Position numbers and translations under genes: made by a program
Assembly: GCA_947260005.1 (NCBI GenBank)
Contig: CAMYOL010000036.1
Location: forward strand, 1-64,000
Reading direction: 5' to 3'
Length of the DNA: 64,000 nucleotides
Source: an uncultured Ectothiorhodospiraceae bacterium
GTDB lineage: Bacteria; Pseudomonadota; Gammaproteobacteria; UBA6429; Thiohalophilaceae
Shown: positions 8,024 to 16,636 of the stretch, one piece after another
Numbering within the stretch: position 1 is the stretch's first letter
Layout of the letters: the number at the start of each line of letters is the position of its first letter
The notes under the pieces: model-generated
The model's input: the letters and a program-made list of their open reading frames with translations, nothing else
Told to the model about the DNA's origin: nothing
Database searches by the model: none

Positions 8024-10609
8024 TTAATCAAGCTGTGATTTTAATTTATAGAGTAATGCCTGAGCCTGTTGAGGGGTTATTTCATCAAGATTCAGCTCGG
8101 CCAGGCTAGTCAGGATATCGTTATTGGCTTGAGCTGTTTGTGCAGTACTTGCGCCCTGGTTTATGGTTGTCTGTTTTTTTTGTGTAACTTGTTGTTTTTG
8201 TTCAAGTTGATTCAGTTTAGTCTGAGCCCGTTTAATAACCTGGGCAGGTACCCCGGCGAGGGCAGCGACCTGTAAGCCGTAACTATCATTAACCGCCCCC
8301 GGTTTGACCTGGTGTTGAAACAGGATCTTCGCGCCGTGTTCCGCATGGGTTTCTATTGCATCGAAATGGACATTCTCAACATTCGCTTGTTGCTCGGCTA
8401 TTTGCGTGAGTTCGAAGTAATGGGTCGCAAACAGGGTATAGGCTTGCAGGTTATTGGCCAGTTCCATCGCGCAGGCCCAGGCCAGTGACAGGCCATCGAA
8501 CGTGCTGGTACCGCGGCCAATTTCATCCAACAGGACAAGGCTATGTTGGGTGGCATTTTGTAAGATGTTTGCCGTTTCGGTCATCTCCACCATAAAGGTT
8601 GAGCGACCGCGACTAATATCATCGGCCGCGCCAATGCGGGTAAAGATGCGATCAACTGGGCCTATTTTCGCTGCGGCGGCGGGGACGAAGCTTCCAGTGT
8701 AGGCAAGCAAAACAATTAATGCCGTTTGTCGCATATAAGTCGATTTACCACCCATATTCGGGCCGGTGATGATCAATACACGTTCTTTTTCATTAAGCAG
8801 GATATCATTTGGCGTGAACGGGCGTTCTAAGTTTTGTTCAATGACTAAATGCCGGCCTTCGCTGATCTCAATAATCTCTTTGTCGACAATCTTGGCGGGA
8901 CGTAGATTCAATGTGTCAGCACGTTCGGCAAGATTTGTTAACGCATCCAGTTCGGCTAAGGCCGTGCTGCATTGTTGTAACGGCAGCAAATGCTGATTTA
9001 ATTGTTCTAATAAATCAGCATATAAGGTTTTTTCTTTTGCCAGGGCACGTTCACCAGCGCTCAGCACCTTATCTTCCAGTTCTTTTAATTCAGGTGTGAT
9101 GTAGCGTTCGGTTGCTTTTAATGTTTGGCGACGTTGGTAATTTTCGGGAACATTTTTCGCCTGCGCACGGGAGACCTCAATATAAAAGCCATGCACTTTA
9201 TTGAAACCAATTTTTAAGGTGGCGATATTCGAGCGTTTGCGTTCCCGGCTTTCCATCTCGCTTAACACATCATTCACATTGTCCCGGATGGTGCGTAACT
9301 CATCGAGCTCTTTGTTATATCCGTTTGCGATCACGCCACCATCGCGAATCAACATGGGCGGTTCTTCGATGATCGCAGACTGTAGTAATTGTGTGATGTC
9401 TGGAAAGGGTTGCAGTTGATGTAATAAATCCTGTAGTGATGGATTGAGACATTCATTAAGCAATATATTGAGGTTAGGCAATTGCATTAAGGCAAAACCT
9501 AAACGCGTCAAGTCTCGAGGTCGAGCACTACGCAGCGCAACTCGCGTGAGTATGCGTTCGACGTCACTGATGTCAGCTAATAAAACTTGAATTTGTTCGT
9601 AACGGTAGTCTTTTAAAAATTGATGAATATTCTGTTGACGATTTTCTATGGCTTCGATATTGCGTAATGGACGTTTTAACCACCGACGTAATAAACGACT
9701 ACCCATTGGGGTTACGGTCTGATCCATGACACCGCATAAGCTATGGCGGTTATTTTGCGGGTTAGTACTTTCAAGTTCCAGGTTGCGTTGGGTCGCTGCG
9801 TCCAATACCAGATAGTCGCCCTGATGTTCAGTTTGCAATAATTGAATATGCGGAACCTGCCCGCGTTGTGTTTCGTTTATATAATTCAATAATGCGCCGG
9901 CCGCACGTTTACCGAGTTCCAGGGCATCAATATTGAGATCATCGATCTGCTCAAGATTAAACTGGGTACAGATTGCATGAATTGAAGCTCGGATTTTAAA
10001 CGCGGATTCGTTAATACTGGTCCAGCGTCCATAATGTTTTAGATCTTCGGAGATGACTTCTGTCTCTGGGTAGATCACCTCAGCCGGGCGTAATCGTTCA
10101 AGCTCACTGAACAGGGTTTCATCATCCATCGCTTCAGTGACACTAAAACGACCACTGGCCATATCCAGTACGGCAAGTCCGAACGCGCCGTTGTCAGGTA
10201 AAATGCTGAGTAACAGATTTTCGAGTTGGTTTTGTAATAATGCTTCGTCGGTTACCGTACCAGGGGTGACGATCCGAACGACTTTGCGTTCTACCGGCCC
10301 TTTTGAAGTCGCGGGATCACCAATCTGTTCGCATATCGCAATCGATTCACCCAGGTTTAACAGGCGTGCCAGATAGTTATCGACGGCATGATAGGGCACG
10401 CCGGCCATTGGAATCGGCTCACCGGCCGTTTTACCACGGTGGGTCAGGGTGATATCAAGTAGTTTAGCGGCGTGTACGGCATCGTCAAAAAAGAGTTCGT
10501 AGAAATCGCCCATGCGATAGAACAATAATGTGGAGGGGTATTCCGCCTTGATGCCCAAATATTGCTGCATCATTGGGGTGTGTTGTGTGGGGTCGGTTAC
10601 CTTCGTCAT
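8024..10609 (-). CDS. mutS: DNA mismatch repair protein MutS
   Basis: An 861-aa MutS, the mismatch-recognition ATPase of methyl-directed repair, with the family's usual length. The mismatch-binding FxE motif lies in [11 protein letters not shown] near residue 35. The ATPase has Walker [10 protein letters not shown] (about 614-622) and Walker [17 protein letters not shown]. The C-terminal tail has a Gln-rich linker and a short conserved end. It starts the leftward mutS-fdxA unit and is divergent from the PilZ gene. Confidence 0.98.
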   Translation of the reverse strand: MTKVTDPTQHTPMMQQYLGIKAEYPSTLLFYRMGDFYELFFDDAVHAAKLLDITLTHRGKTAGEPIPMAGVPYHAVDNYLARLLNLGESIAICEQIGDPATSKGPVERKVVRIVTPGTVTDEALLQNQLENLLLSILPDNGAFGLAVLDMASGRFSVTEAMDDETLFSELERLRPAEVIYPETEVISEDLKHYGRWTSINESAFKIRASIHAICTQFNLEQIDDLNIDALELGKRAAGALLNYINETQRGQVPHIQLLQTEHQGDYLVLDAATQRNLELESTNPQNNRHSLCGVMDQTVTPMGSRLLRRWLKRPLRNIEAIENRQQNIHQFLKDYRYEQIQVLLADISDVERILTRVALRSARPRDLTRLGFALMQLPNLNILLNECLNPSLQDLLHQLQPFPDITQLLQSAIIEEPPMLIRDGGVIANGYNKELDELRTIRDNVNDVLSEMESRERKRSNIATLKIGFNKVHGFYIEVSRAQAKNVPENYQRRQTLKATERYITPELKELEDKVLSAGERALAKEKTLYADLLEQLNQHLLPLQQCSTALAELDALTNLAERADTLNLRPAKIVDKEIIEISEGRHLVIEQNLERPFTPNDILLNEKERVLIITGPNMGGKSTYMRQTALIVLLAYTGSFVPAAAAKIGPVDRIFTRIGAADDISRGRSTFMVEMTETANILQNATQHSLVLLDEIGRGTSTFDGLSLAWACAMELANNLQAYTLFATHYFELTQIAEQQANVENVHFDAIETHAEHGAKILFQHQVKPGAVNDSYGLQVAALAGVPAQVIKRAQTKLNQLEQKQQVTQKKQTTINQGASTAQTAQANNDILTSLAELNLDEITPQQAQALLYKLKSQLD

Positions 10610-10725
10610 TGGCCTATAGTGTACCGAAAAATGCTGCTTAGAAACTAACCATTTGGAATAAAAAGGATAAAAACTTGCGTTAAGTTAAATGCTTAGCTAG
10701 ATATATATACATGACGGAGGAAATA

Positions 10726-11031
10726 ATGACGGATTACACCGAAAAGCGCAGTTACCGGCGAGTACAGGTCGAGTGCGCGATTTATTATAAAATGTTGGAT
10801 ACGGAAATCGAAGAAGAAGAGATCGGGCAATTAGAGAATATTAGTGGTCGCGGCATGATGTTCATTGCTGAAATGGGGGTTCCAATGGGCGCTGAGTTAG
10901 AAATTCGAGTCGAGCCTGGCAATGATCTGACGCCGCCCCTGCATGCCCGGGTCCAGGTTGTTCGTATGGAAAAGCAACGCCGTGGGCAGGGTTATGAAAT
11001 TGGTGCCGTTATCCGCGAAACCCTGGATTAA
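10726..11031 (+). CDS. PilZ domain protein
   Basis: A 101-aa single-domain PilZ protein, a likely cyclic-di-GMP effector. The binding signature is recognisable: an arginine cluster (KRSYRRVQ) followed by ENISGRGM, matching the RxxxR and (D/N)xSxxG motifs. The ATG at 10726 is chosen over the one at 10711 because GGAGG lies five bases before it. The only c-di-GMP enzyme in the window is the GGDEF-EAL protein at 16.6 kb; no direct link is shown. Confidence 0.85.
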   Translation: MTDYTEKRSYRRVQVECAIYYKMLDTEIEEEEIGQLENISGRGMMFIAEMGVPMGAELEIRVEPGNDLTPPLHARVQVVRMEKQRRGQGYEIGAVIRETLD

Positions 11032-11124
11032 GTCTTCAGCTTGGAATAAGTCTTCAGCCAAATTCAGTCTTCACCGGATTAAGTCTTCTTAGGCCTTCGT
11101 TAATGTGACGATGTATCACTAATA

Positions 11125-11448
11125 CTAAGCGATTACATTTAGTCTTGGCATCAACTCCGCCTCGCTTGAGAGCTCAACTCCTTGATAGACATTTTTTGCT
11201 TGCGCTCCACGGTGTGTCAGGTTCTGATCGAGCATTGGCTGTGCGCTGATGGTCGGTCGAATCCGTTGGCTGGCAGCTAGATTGGTTGCAGCATTTCCAG
11301 TGGCATTAAATTGGGATTGTACGATTTGACTCTGCAGCGGGTTATTTGTGGATGACTTTTGTTGTTGGTCTGCAGACGAGCCACGCTGGCGGCTCGGGGT
11401 CTGAAATCCCGCAGAAATAGGAAGGTTGTTGTGAGGTGTGATATTCAT
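11125..11448 (-). CDS. small disordered hypothetical protein
   Basis: I do not recognise this protein of about 107 aa. It is rich in Gln, Asn, Ser, Thr and Ala, has no cysteine, signal peptide or membrane span, and looks intrinsically disordered. AGGAA lies 10 nt before the ATG at 11448; a TTG six bases further upstream is an alternative. Its C-terminus (GVELSSEAELMPRLNVIA) looks more conserved-like than the rest, and it fills a compact space between PilZ and pncC, so it is probably real. Confidence 0.5.
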   Translation of the reverse strand: MNITPHNNLPISAGFQTPSRQRGSSADQQQKSSTNNPLQSQIVQSQFNATGNAATNLAASQRIRPTISAQPMLDQNLTHRGAQAKNVYQGVELSSEAELMPRLNVIA

Positions 11449-11559
11449 CGGCAATAATTTCCTATTCAGGATATCGACCCGGCGAGCAAAATTTATAGTC
11501 TATTTCGGCTATGATGACTTATTCATGGTCTACAAGCCTAAATTTAAAGTGGAATTAAC

Positions 11560-12048
11560 ATGAGCGTCCCCAGTGATATTGAGCTGTATGATCTTGCCCG
11601 GCAAACGGGTCAATATTTCTTAAAAGAACATCAATGGTTGTGTACAGCCGAATCCTGTACCGGTGGCTGGTTGGGTAAAGTACTGACCGATGTAGTGGGT
11701 AGCTCTAGCTGGTACGAACGTGGATTTATTACTTACAGTAATCAGGCCAAGCAGGATCTGCTTGGCGTCGACAATACGTTGCTTGCTAAATACGGTGCGG
11801 TCAGTGAAGAATCAGCACGTGCAATGGCTCAAGGAGCACTCAAAAACAGCGCGGCGGATCAGTCAGTCGCTATTACCGGTATCGCCGGTCCTGACGGTGG
11901 TACTGATTCCAAACCAGTAGGCCTGGTCTGGTTTGCCTGGGCCGATAAAAACAACTCTTCTATCCGTACCGAATCGGTTGTCTTTAAAGGTGATCGTGAA
12001 GCCGTACGGCGGCAAGCGGTGATGTTTGCTTTGCAGAACCTTATTTAG
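11560..12048 (+). CDS. pncC: CinA C-terminal-type nicotinamide-nucleotide amidohydrolase
   Basis: A 162-aa stand-alone CinA C-terminal domain, the PncC-type enzyme that deamidates nicotinamide mononucleotide in NAD recycling. The signature TAESCTGGWLG (about residues 28-38) and the later ITGIAGPDGGT are present. In many gammaproteobacteria this gene lies directly upstream of recA. Here it is followed by a repeat array and about 26.5 kb of other genes before recA, so it marks the left edge of an accessory insertion. Confidence 0.92.
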   Translation: MSVPSDIELYDLARQTGQYFLKEHQWLCTAESCTGGWLGKVLTDVVGSSSWYERGFITYSNQAKQDLLGVDNTLLAKYGAVSEESARAMAQGALKNSAADQSVAITGIAGPDGGTDSKPVGLVWFAWADKNNSSIRTESVVFKGDREAVRRQAVMFALQNLI

Positions 12049-12072
12049 CTATTTTAATTTCAAACCTACGTA

Positions 12073-12460
12073 TTTGTCATTCTAACCGAAGCTAATATTC
12101 AATTTGTCATCCTGACCGAAGCTAATATTCAATTTGTCATCCTGACCGGAGCTAACGTTGAATTTGTCATCCTGACCGGAGCTAACGTTGAATTTGTCAT
12201 CCTGACCGGAGCTAACATTCAATTTGTCATCCTGACCGAAGCTAACATTCAATTTGTCATCCTGACCGAAGCTAACATTCAATTTGTCATCCTGACCGGA
12301 GCGTAGCGTAGTGGAAGGATCTTATTCTTCTAAACCAAATGTAAACCAAGATCTTTCCATTCCGCTACGCTCCAGTCTCCATGCTTTGAATCTCTTTGAG
12401 CTTCATGCAGGATTCCTTACGCTGCGCTCCAGTCAAGATGACAGAGTCGAGTTAAGGAGA
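12073..12460. repeat. 30-bp tandem repeat array joined to a dispersed palindromic repeat
   Basis: Seven direct 30-bp units (TTTGTCATCCTGACCGAAGC and 10 more bases) occupy 12073-12282 with few mismatches. An eighth unit at 12283 continues into the full dispersed repeat (GGAGCGTAGCG, GGAAGGATCTT). An inverted, complementary stretch follows to about 12455, including TCCATGCTTTGAATCTC, which recurs reversed near 37.2 kb. The array seems to have grown from the end of the dispersed element. Confidence 0.9.
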
Positions 12461-12482
12461 CAACAGTGATAGTAGAGTATAC

Positions 12483-13763
12483 TTATTCAATTAAGAACAA
12501 CGTCAGGCTTGGCCAGTAGGTAATGATCAATACCGCTGAAAACAGGATTAAAAAATACGGAATAGTGGCTTGATAGAGTTCCATGACCGGACGATTGAAT
12601 CGATAACTTGCGATAAATAAATTCATACCGACCGGTGGGGTAAAGTAACCCAGCTGCATATTGGCCAGGAAGACAATACCAAGATGGACTGGATGGATTC
12701 CGTAACTCATCGCGATAGGGAAAATAATCGGCACAATAATCACCAGCGCAGAAAAAATGTCGAGCATCATGCCTAATACGAGCAGGAATATATTAAGTAG
12801 TATTAAAAACGTCCACTTGCTGTCGACATGAGATTTAATGGATTCAAATAAACGCATTGGAACTTCGGTGTCAATCATATAATTTGTCAGGGCGAGTGAT
12901 ACCCCAAGAATAATCAGAATGCCACCCACCATGATCATGGAATCGCGCACAACACGAGATAAATTGGAAAAGGGTATTTCTTTTAAGATAAGTACTTCTA
13001 CGATAAACACGTATAGTGCGGTAATGGCTGCAGCTTCTGAAACAGCAAAATAGCCACTGTAGATTCCGCCCAGGACAATAAAGGGCAAAGGTATTTCCCA
13101 CATCGCATCACGTAATGCTTTTACGACATGCACACGGTCGTAAACCAGTTCTTGTTTCGGTATAACAGGTTTTCTTCGATGCAGCATGCTATAGGTCGAC
13201 AACATAAGGATCATCAATAAACCGGGCAATAAGCCAGCGATAAATAAATCATCTATGGCGACCGGTTGATCCATCCCCAGTTGTTGTACAACGACGCCGT
13301 ATAAAATTAACGGCAGTGAGGGCGCAAATAAAACACCGAGACTACCGGAACTGGTAATCAGGCCTAAATTAAAACGTTCGCCATAACCCGCTTCTTTTAA
13401 AGCCGGATAAAGCAGGGCACCTAGCGCGACGATGGTTACGCCCGATGCACCGGTAAAGGCGGTAAAGATGGCACATGTTACGAGTGCCATGATAGCAAGC
13501 CCACCGGGTAACCAACCGATTAATGCATTGGTCAGGTTAACCAGGCGGGTTGATGCATGGCTTTCACCTAAAAGATAACCGGCAAAGGTAAACAAGGGAA
13601 TCGCAATTAGAATAGGTGTGTCAGCAATGCGATAAATCTCAATTGCCATAACAGCCAGGTCAATATCTTCCTGACTGAATCCAATCATGGCGCTTGCTGC
13701 GATGATAACAAACAGCGGGGCACCAAGCAGGGCAATAATGATTAGAATAATTTTACTAATCAT
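12483..13763 (-). CDS. TRAP transporter large permease (DctM family)
   Basis: A 426-aa polytopic inner-membrane protein, the 12-helix ion-coupled transport subunit of a TRAP system. Family features include FTFAGYLLGES near residue 60, TGASGVTIVALGALLYPAL, and the late FLANMQLGYFTPPVGMNLF segment. Its start overlaps the stop of the small permease gene by 4 bp, indicating translational coupling. It is the last gene of the TatT-DctP-DctQ-DctM operon and runs towards the repeat array. Confidence 0.93.
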   Translation of the reverse strand: MISKIILIIIALLGAPLFVIIAASAMIGFSQEDIDLAVMAIEIYRIADTPILIAIPLFTFAGYLLGESHASTRLVNLTNALIGWLPGGLAIMALVTCAIFTAFTGASGVTIVALGALLYPALKEAGYGERFNLGLITSSGSLGVLFAPSLPLILYGVVVQQLGMDQPVAIDDLFIAGLLPGLLMILMLSTYSMLHRRKPVIPKQELVYDRVHVVKALRDAMWEIPLPFIVLGGIYSGYFAVSEAAAITALYVFIVEVLILKEIPFSNLSRVVRDSMIMVGGILIILGVSLALTNYMIDTEVPMRLFESIKSHVDSKWTFLILLNIFLLVLGMMLDIFSALVIIVPIIFPIAMSYGIHPVHLGIVFLANMQLGYFTPPVGMNLFIASYRFNRPVMELYQATIPYFLILFSAVLIITYWPSLTLFLIE

Positions 13764-14281
13764 TTTTGTTTAATCCTGATGAGCAACTCACGAAGACTGA
13801 TAATGAAGTGTAATGTAAAACGAAGTGACATCAGACCAAACGCAAAGGGCAGAATTAATTCTATAATCCAGGCGGGGATATCGGTGATCACTTTGGATTG
13901 TGATTCGTATTCCATCATAACGAACCTGGCCGAGTGATATGCCAGTAAACCCGTGACAATCAAAGAAAACAAACTGGCAAAGCTTTTAGAAAAAATGCGT
14001 GCTGTCTCTGTAAGAAAGCGCGTGAGTAAGTCGATGGTTATGTGTTTGTTTTCACGGGTTGCTGCCAAGGCGCCTAACAGGCCTAGCCACAGGACCATGA
14101 TGCGCAAAAGTGGATCAGCCCAGATAATGCCGGAGTCAAACAGATTACGAAGAAAAATTTGCGATGTCGCTATCAGGATCATAGCGAATAAAAGCAAGGC
14201 AATAATACCATCTTCTATCCGGTGTATTTTTTGAAGGACGTCGTTAAGCCTTGCTATTATTCCAGAGGTAGAAGCCGGCAT
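13760..14281 (-). CDS. TRAP transporter small permease (DctQ family)
   Basis: A 173-aa four-helix membrane subunit. It shows the usual first helix followed by SQIFLRNLFDSGIIWADPLLRIMVLWLGLLGA (split here: SQIFLRNLF, then IIWADPLLR), the DctQ signature. It overlaps the large permease gene by 4 bp and lies 4 nt after the solute-binding gene. It forms the membrane complex with DctM. Confidence 0.9.
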   Translation of the reverse strand: MPASTSGIIARLNDVLQKIHRIEDGIIALLLFAMILIATSQIFLRNLFDSGIIWADPLLRIMVLWLGLLGALAATRENKHITIDLLTRFLTETARIFSKSFASLFSLIVTGLLAYHSARFVMMEYESQSKVITDIPAWIIELILPFAFGLMSLRFTLHFIISLRELLIRIKQK

Positions 14282-14285
14282 TTAA

Positions 14286-15299
14286 TTATTGATTCTTTTT
14301 CCGATATTCCTGCAACAGGCCAGATAAAAGCGAATGCATCTTTTCAGTATACTGGCCTTTTTCTTTCAGGATGACATTTGATTTGACCGATATTTTTTTC
14401 CAGCGTTTTTCTTCATCAGAGGTGAGATGAAGAAATTTAATGCCTTGTTGCTTTAATGCGTTGCGAGCTTTCTCATTATCCTGACGGTTTATTGTGTCGA
14501 GTTCTTTAAATACATCTCCGATTATTTTAGAGACAATCACCTGATCCTCGGGTTTAATTTTATTAAACGCCTTTTTATCCATGATAAAGGTACCAACCAG
14601 ATAAATTAATGGAATATCGGTAACGTATTTTACTTTTGTATGCCACTGAAAGGCGATCGATGAGGTTGTGTTACTGGCAACCGTATCAACCAGGCCGGTT
14701 TGTAAACCCGTATAGACATCAGGTAATGCTAACGGTACAGGTGAGATACCAGCAGACTCATAGACTGCCTGACTTATTTGATCACCTTCGGGTAGCCAGT
14801 TTTTTAAACTCGTCATATCATCAACTGATCTAATAGGTTTCTGTGACATAAGGTAAGCAAAGCCACCTTCACTGAGACCAAGAACCTTTATACCATTTGA
14901 TTCAAGGCCATCTTTTAAAACCGGGTCCATCGCTTTGCGTACATAATCGACTTCACCTAAATCTTGAAATAAAAAAGGTAAACTGTAAATCTGAATGTCC
15001 GGATAAATTTCAGCTAGTCCGCCGCCAGTGAGTGCACCGCCATGGAGCTGACCAATGCGCATCTTTTTAAGGATACTTTTGTCCGATCCCATTACCCCGC
15101 CAGTATAAAACTTGAACTTTACTCGACCCTGGGTTTCTTTTTTAATTAATTTTGCACCCTGGCGAATTTTTTTCATCCAGGTTGTGCCATCTGGAGCGAT
15201 TGTCGCAATCTTAAAGGTACGAGCCTCGACACTGAGCGGTAAGCCAAGCAAGCTCAACAAACTAAAAATTGTTACCAGTCTTTTAACCATGTGTTTCAT
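14286..15299 (-). CDS. TRAP solute-binding protein (DctP family, TatT-associated type)
   Basis: A periplasmic solute-binding protein of 337 aa with a Sec signal peptide (residues 1-26, ending VEA). The mature part begins FKIATIAPDGTTWMKK, typical of DctP. At the position where most DctP proteins carry the carboxylate-binding arginine, this one reads LKNWLPEGDQ, with no Arg. That suggests a ligand other than a simple organic acid, as proposed for TatT-associated systems such as the Treponema pallidum TP0956/TP0957 pair. It lies 13 nt after the TatT gene in a four-gene operon. Confidence 0.88.
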   Translation of the reverse strand: MKHMVKRLVTIFSLLSLLGLPLSVEARTFKIATIAPDGTTWMKKIRQGAKLIKKETQGRVKFKFYTGGVMGSDKSILKKMRIGQLHGGALTGGGLAEIYPDIQIYSLPFLFQDLGEVDYVRKAMDPVLKDGLESNGIKVLGLSEGGFAYLMSQKPIRSVDDMTSLKNWLPEGDQISQAVYESAGISPVPLALPDVYTGLQTGLVDTVASNTTSSIAFQWHTKVKYVTDIPLIYLVGTFIMDKKAFNKIKPEDQVIVSKIIGDVFKELDTINRQDNEKARNALKQQGIKFLHLTSDEEKRWKKISVKSNVILKEKGQYTEKMHSLLSGLLQEYRKKNQ

Positions 15300-15312
15300 C
15301 CTGTTTCAAAAC

Positions 15313-16161
15313 TTAAAAGTATTCTTCTGCACTGTCCAATAATACTTTGGCATCTTGTTTAGCTAAGGTATTAATAAGGGTTAATCCGGGTGCCTTTGCC
15401 TCGTCTTTTAATACTTCATTCAGCAATTTATCATGCAAATCACGATTATACACAAGTCGGGCATAATGGCGTGCGAACAGAACCTTGTACATTAAATTTT
15501 TCTGGCTGGACAGTTCAATGGCCTTTTCAAAATGCTCTCGCCCAACCTCTGGTTTTCCACCGAGGCTCGGCGGTCGCAGTGATGACAGCACTCCAAGATA
15601 AGCATGTGCACCACCATTGTCATAGGTTTCATCCAGCTTGACAATTTGCTGCATGACCACGGTAATCTTCGGCAGGTCGGCAATGGCATTCCAATCGCCG
15701 CTGTTGGCTTGAATAACACCGGCCCAGGCACTGCCAAACCCATAAAGATAAGCAATATCATCTTCTGATATGGACTTTAAGCTGGCCGAAAAGGTGTCGA
15801 AGGAATGATTATAACTCTGACAAATAGCCTGATTTCGCTCACAAATTGAGCGCAGTGCATAAACAAACGCTTTATTGGAAAGTCGAATCGAGCGCTCAGA
15901 ATCTTCAACGAAAATAGAGGCATAGGAATTATAAAGCTTGGAGCCGGCAAGTAACATGTCGGCATTATCCGGATTGCCTTCTATTAGTCCATCGAGCATC
16001 AGCAAGTAGGCTGGGGCGCCACTACGAACCGTCTCAGGATCATCCTGATTGAGCATCGCCGTTGACAGACCGTCAGCCATATTACCGGCAATCATGCTGA
16101 CACAACTGGGTAGCAGCAATACGAGTGGTAAAATAAGGAAAGTCGTCTTTAGTTTAATCAT
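15313..16161 (-). CDS. TatT-family TRAP-associated lipoprotein
   Basis: A 282-aa lipoprotein (lipobox LLPSC, Cys20) of the TatT family. Characterised TatT is an all-helical TPR-like protein thought to dock with the TRAP solute-binding protein as a trimer. Helical pairs are visible throughout, for example HAYLGVLSSLRPPSLGG followed by GREHFEKAIELS. It is first in the TRAP operon, consistent with a role in ligand delivery. The ligand is unknown. Confidence 0.85.
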   Translation of the reverse strand: MIKLKTTFLILPLVLLLPSCVSMIAGNMADGLSTAMLNQDDPETVRSGAPAYLLMLDGLIEGNPDNADMLLAGSKLYNSYASIFVEDSERSIRLSNKAFVYALRSICERNQAICQSYNHSFDTFSASLKSISEDDIAYLYGFGSAWAGVIQANSGDWNAIADLPKITVVMQQIVKLDETYDNGGAHAYLGVLSSLRPPSLGGKPEVGREHFEKAIELSSQKNLMYKVLFARHYARLVYNRDLHDKLLNEVLKDEAKAPGLTLINTLAKQDAKVLLDSAEEYF

Positions 16162-16549
16162 ATCTTTTTGTTGTGAGCTATGTGGGTTAAGTCATTTATA
16201 TAGTATGAAAGTTCGGTTTGAAGTAAACAATAGTCAGGTACCTTGCCGTGAAATGCTGGCAAACGGGGCTAATATGAGGCGATTGGTTAAAATATCTCAG
16301 TTTTAGTGGCTAATACACTGATTGTAAACAATTCTTTGTAAAGTAGGGAGTGTTATTTTTACGTGTATCACGACAACCGGATACACGGGGCGATGGCAGG
16401 AAAAGTTATGTAATGGTTGACTAGAGTCTAAAAGAGCCTGGAGACTAAAACCACAAAAAACAAATGGTCTAATAAAGTAAACTTTACAATCTGTAACACC
16501 GCGGTCATCTATACTTAATTTTTCTGGGCACTGAGAGGCGAGTACAAAC
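16162..16549. other. intergenic region between TatT and the GGDEF-EAL gene
   Basis: About 390 bp separate two divergent genes and should hold both promoters. I see no clear -10/-35 pair, operator or small gene. The frame of the rightward gene is open back to a TGA at 16532-16534. Confidence 0.5.
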
Positions 16550-16636
16550 ATCGCAAAGCAATTACTAACATTTATAACGGCGCTTTTTGTTTTAAGCCTG
16601 TCAACGGTCGTCGTTGCCGAGGAAATTCGGATTGCG

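Noticed and set aside
12082-12282. A 66-codon leftward ORF with a 10-residue period
   Set aside because: It is produced by the 30-bp tandem repeat having a length divisible by three; there is no ribosome site or independent coding signal.
12073-12282. Possible CRISPR array
   Set aside because: The units are directly adjacent with no unique spacers, and no cas genes are present.
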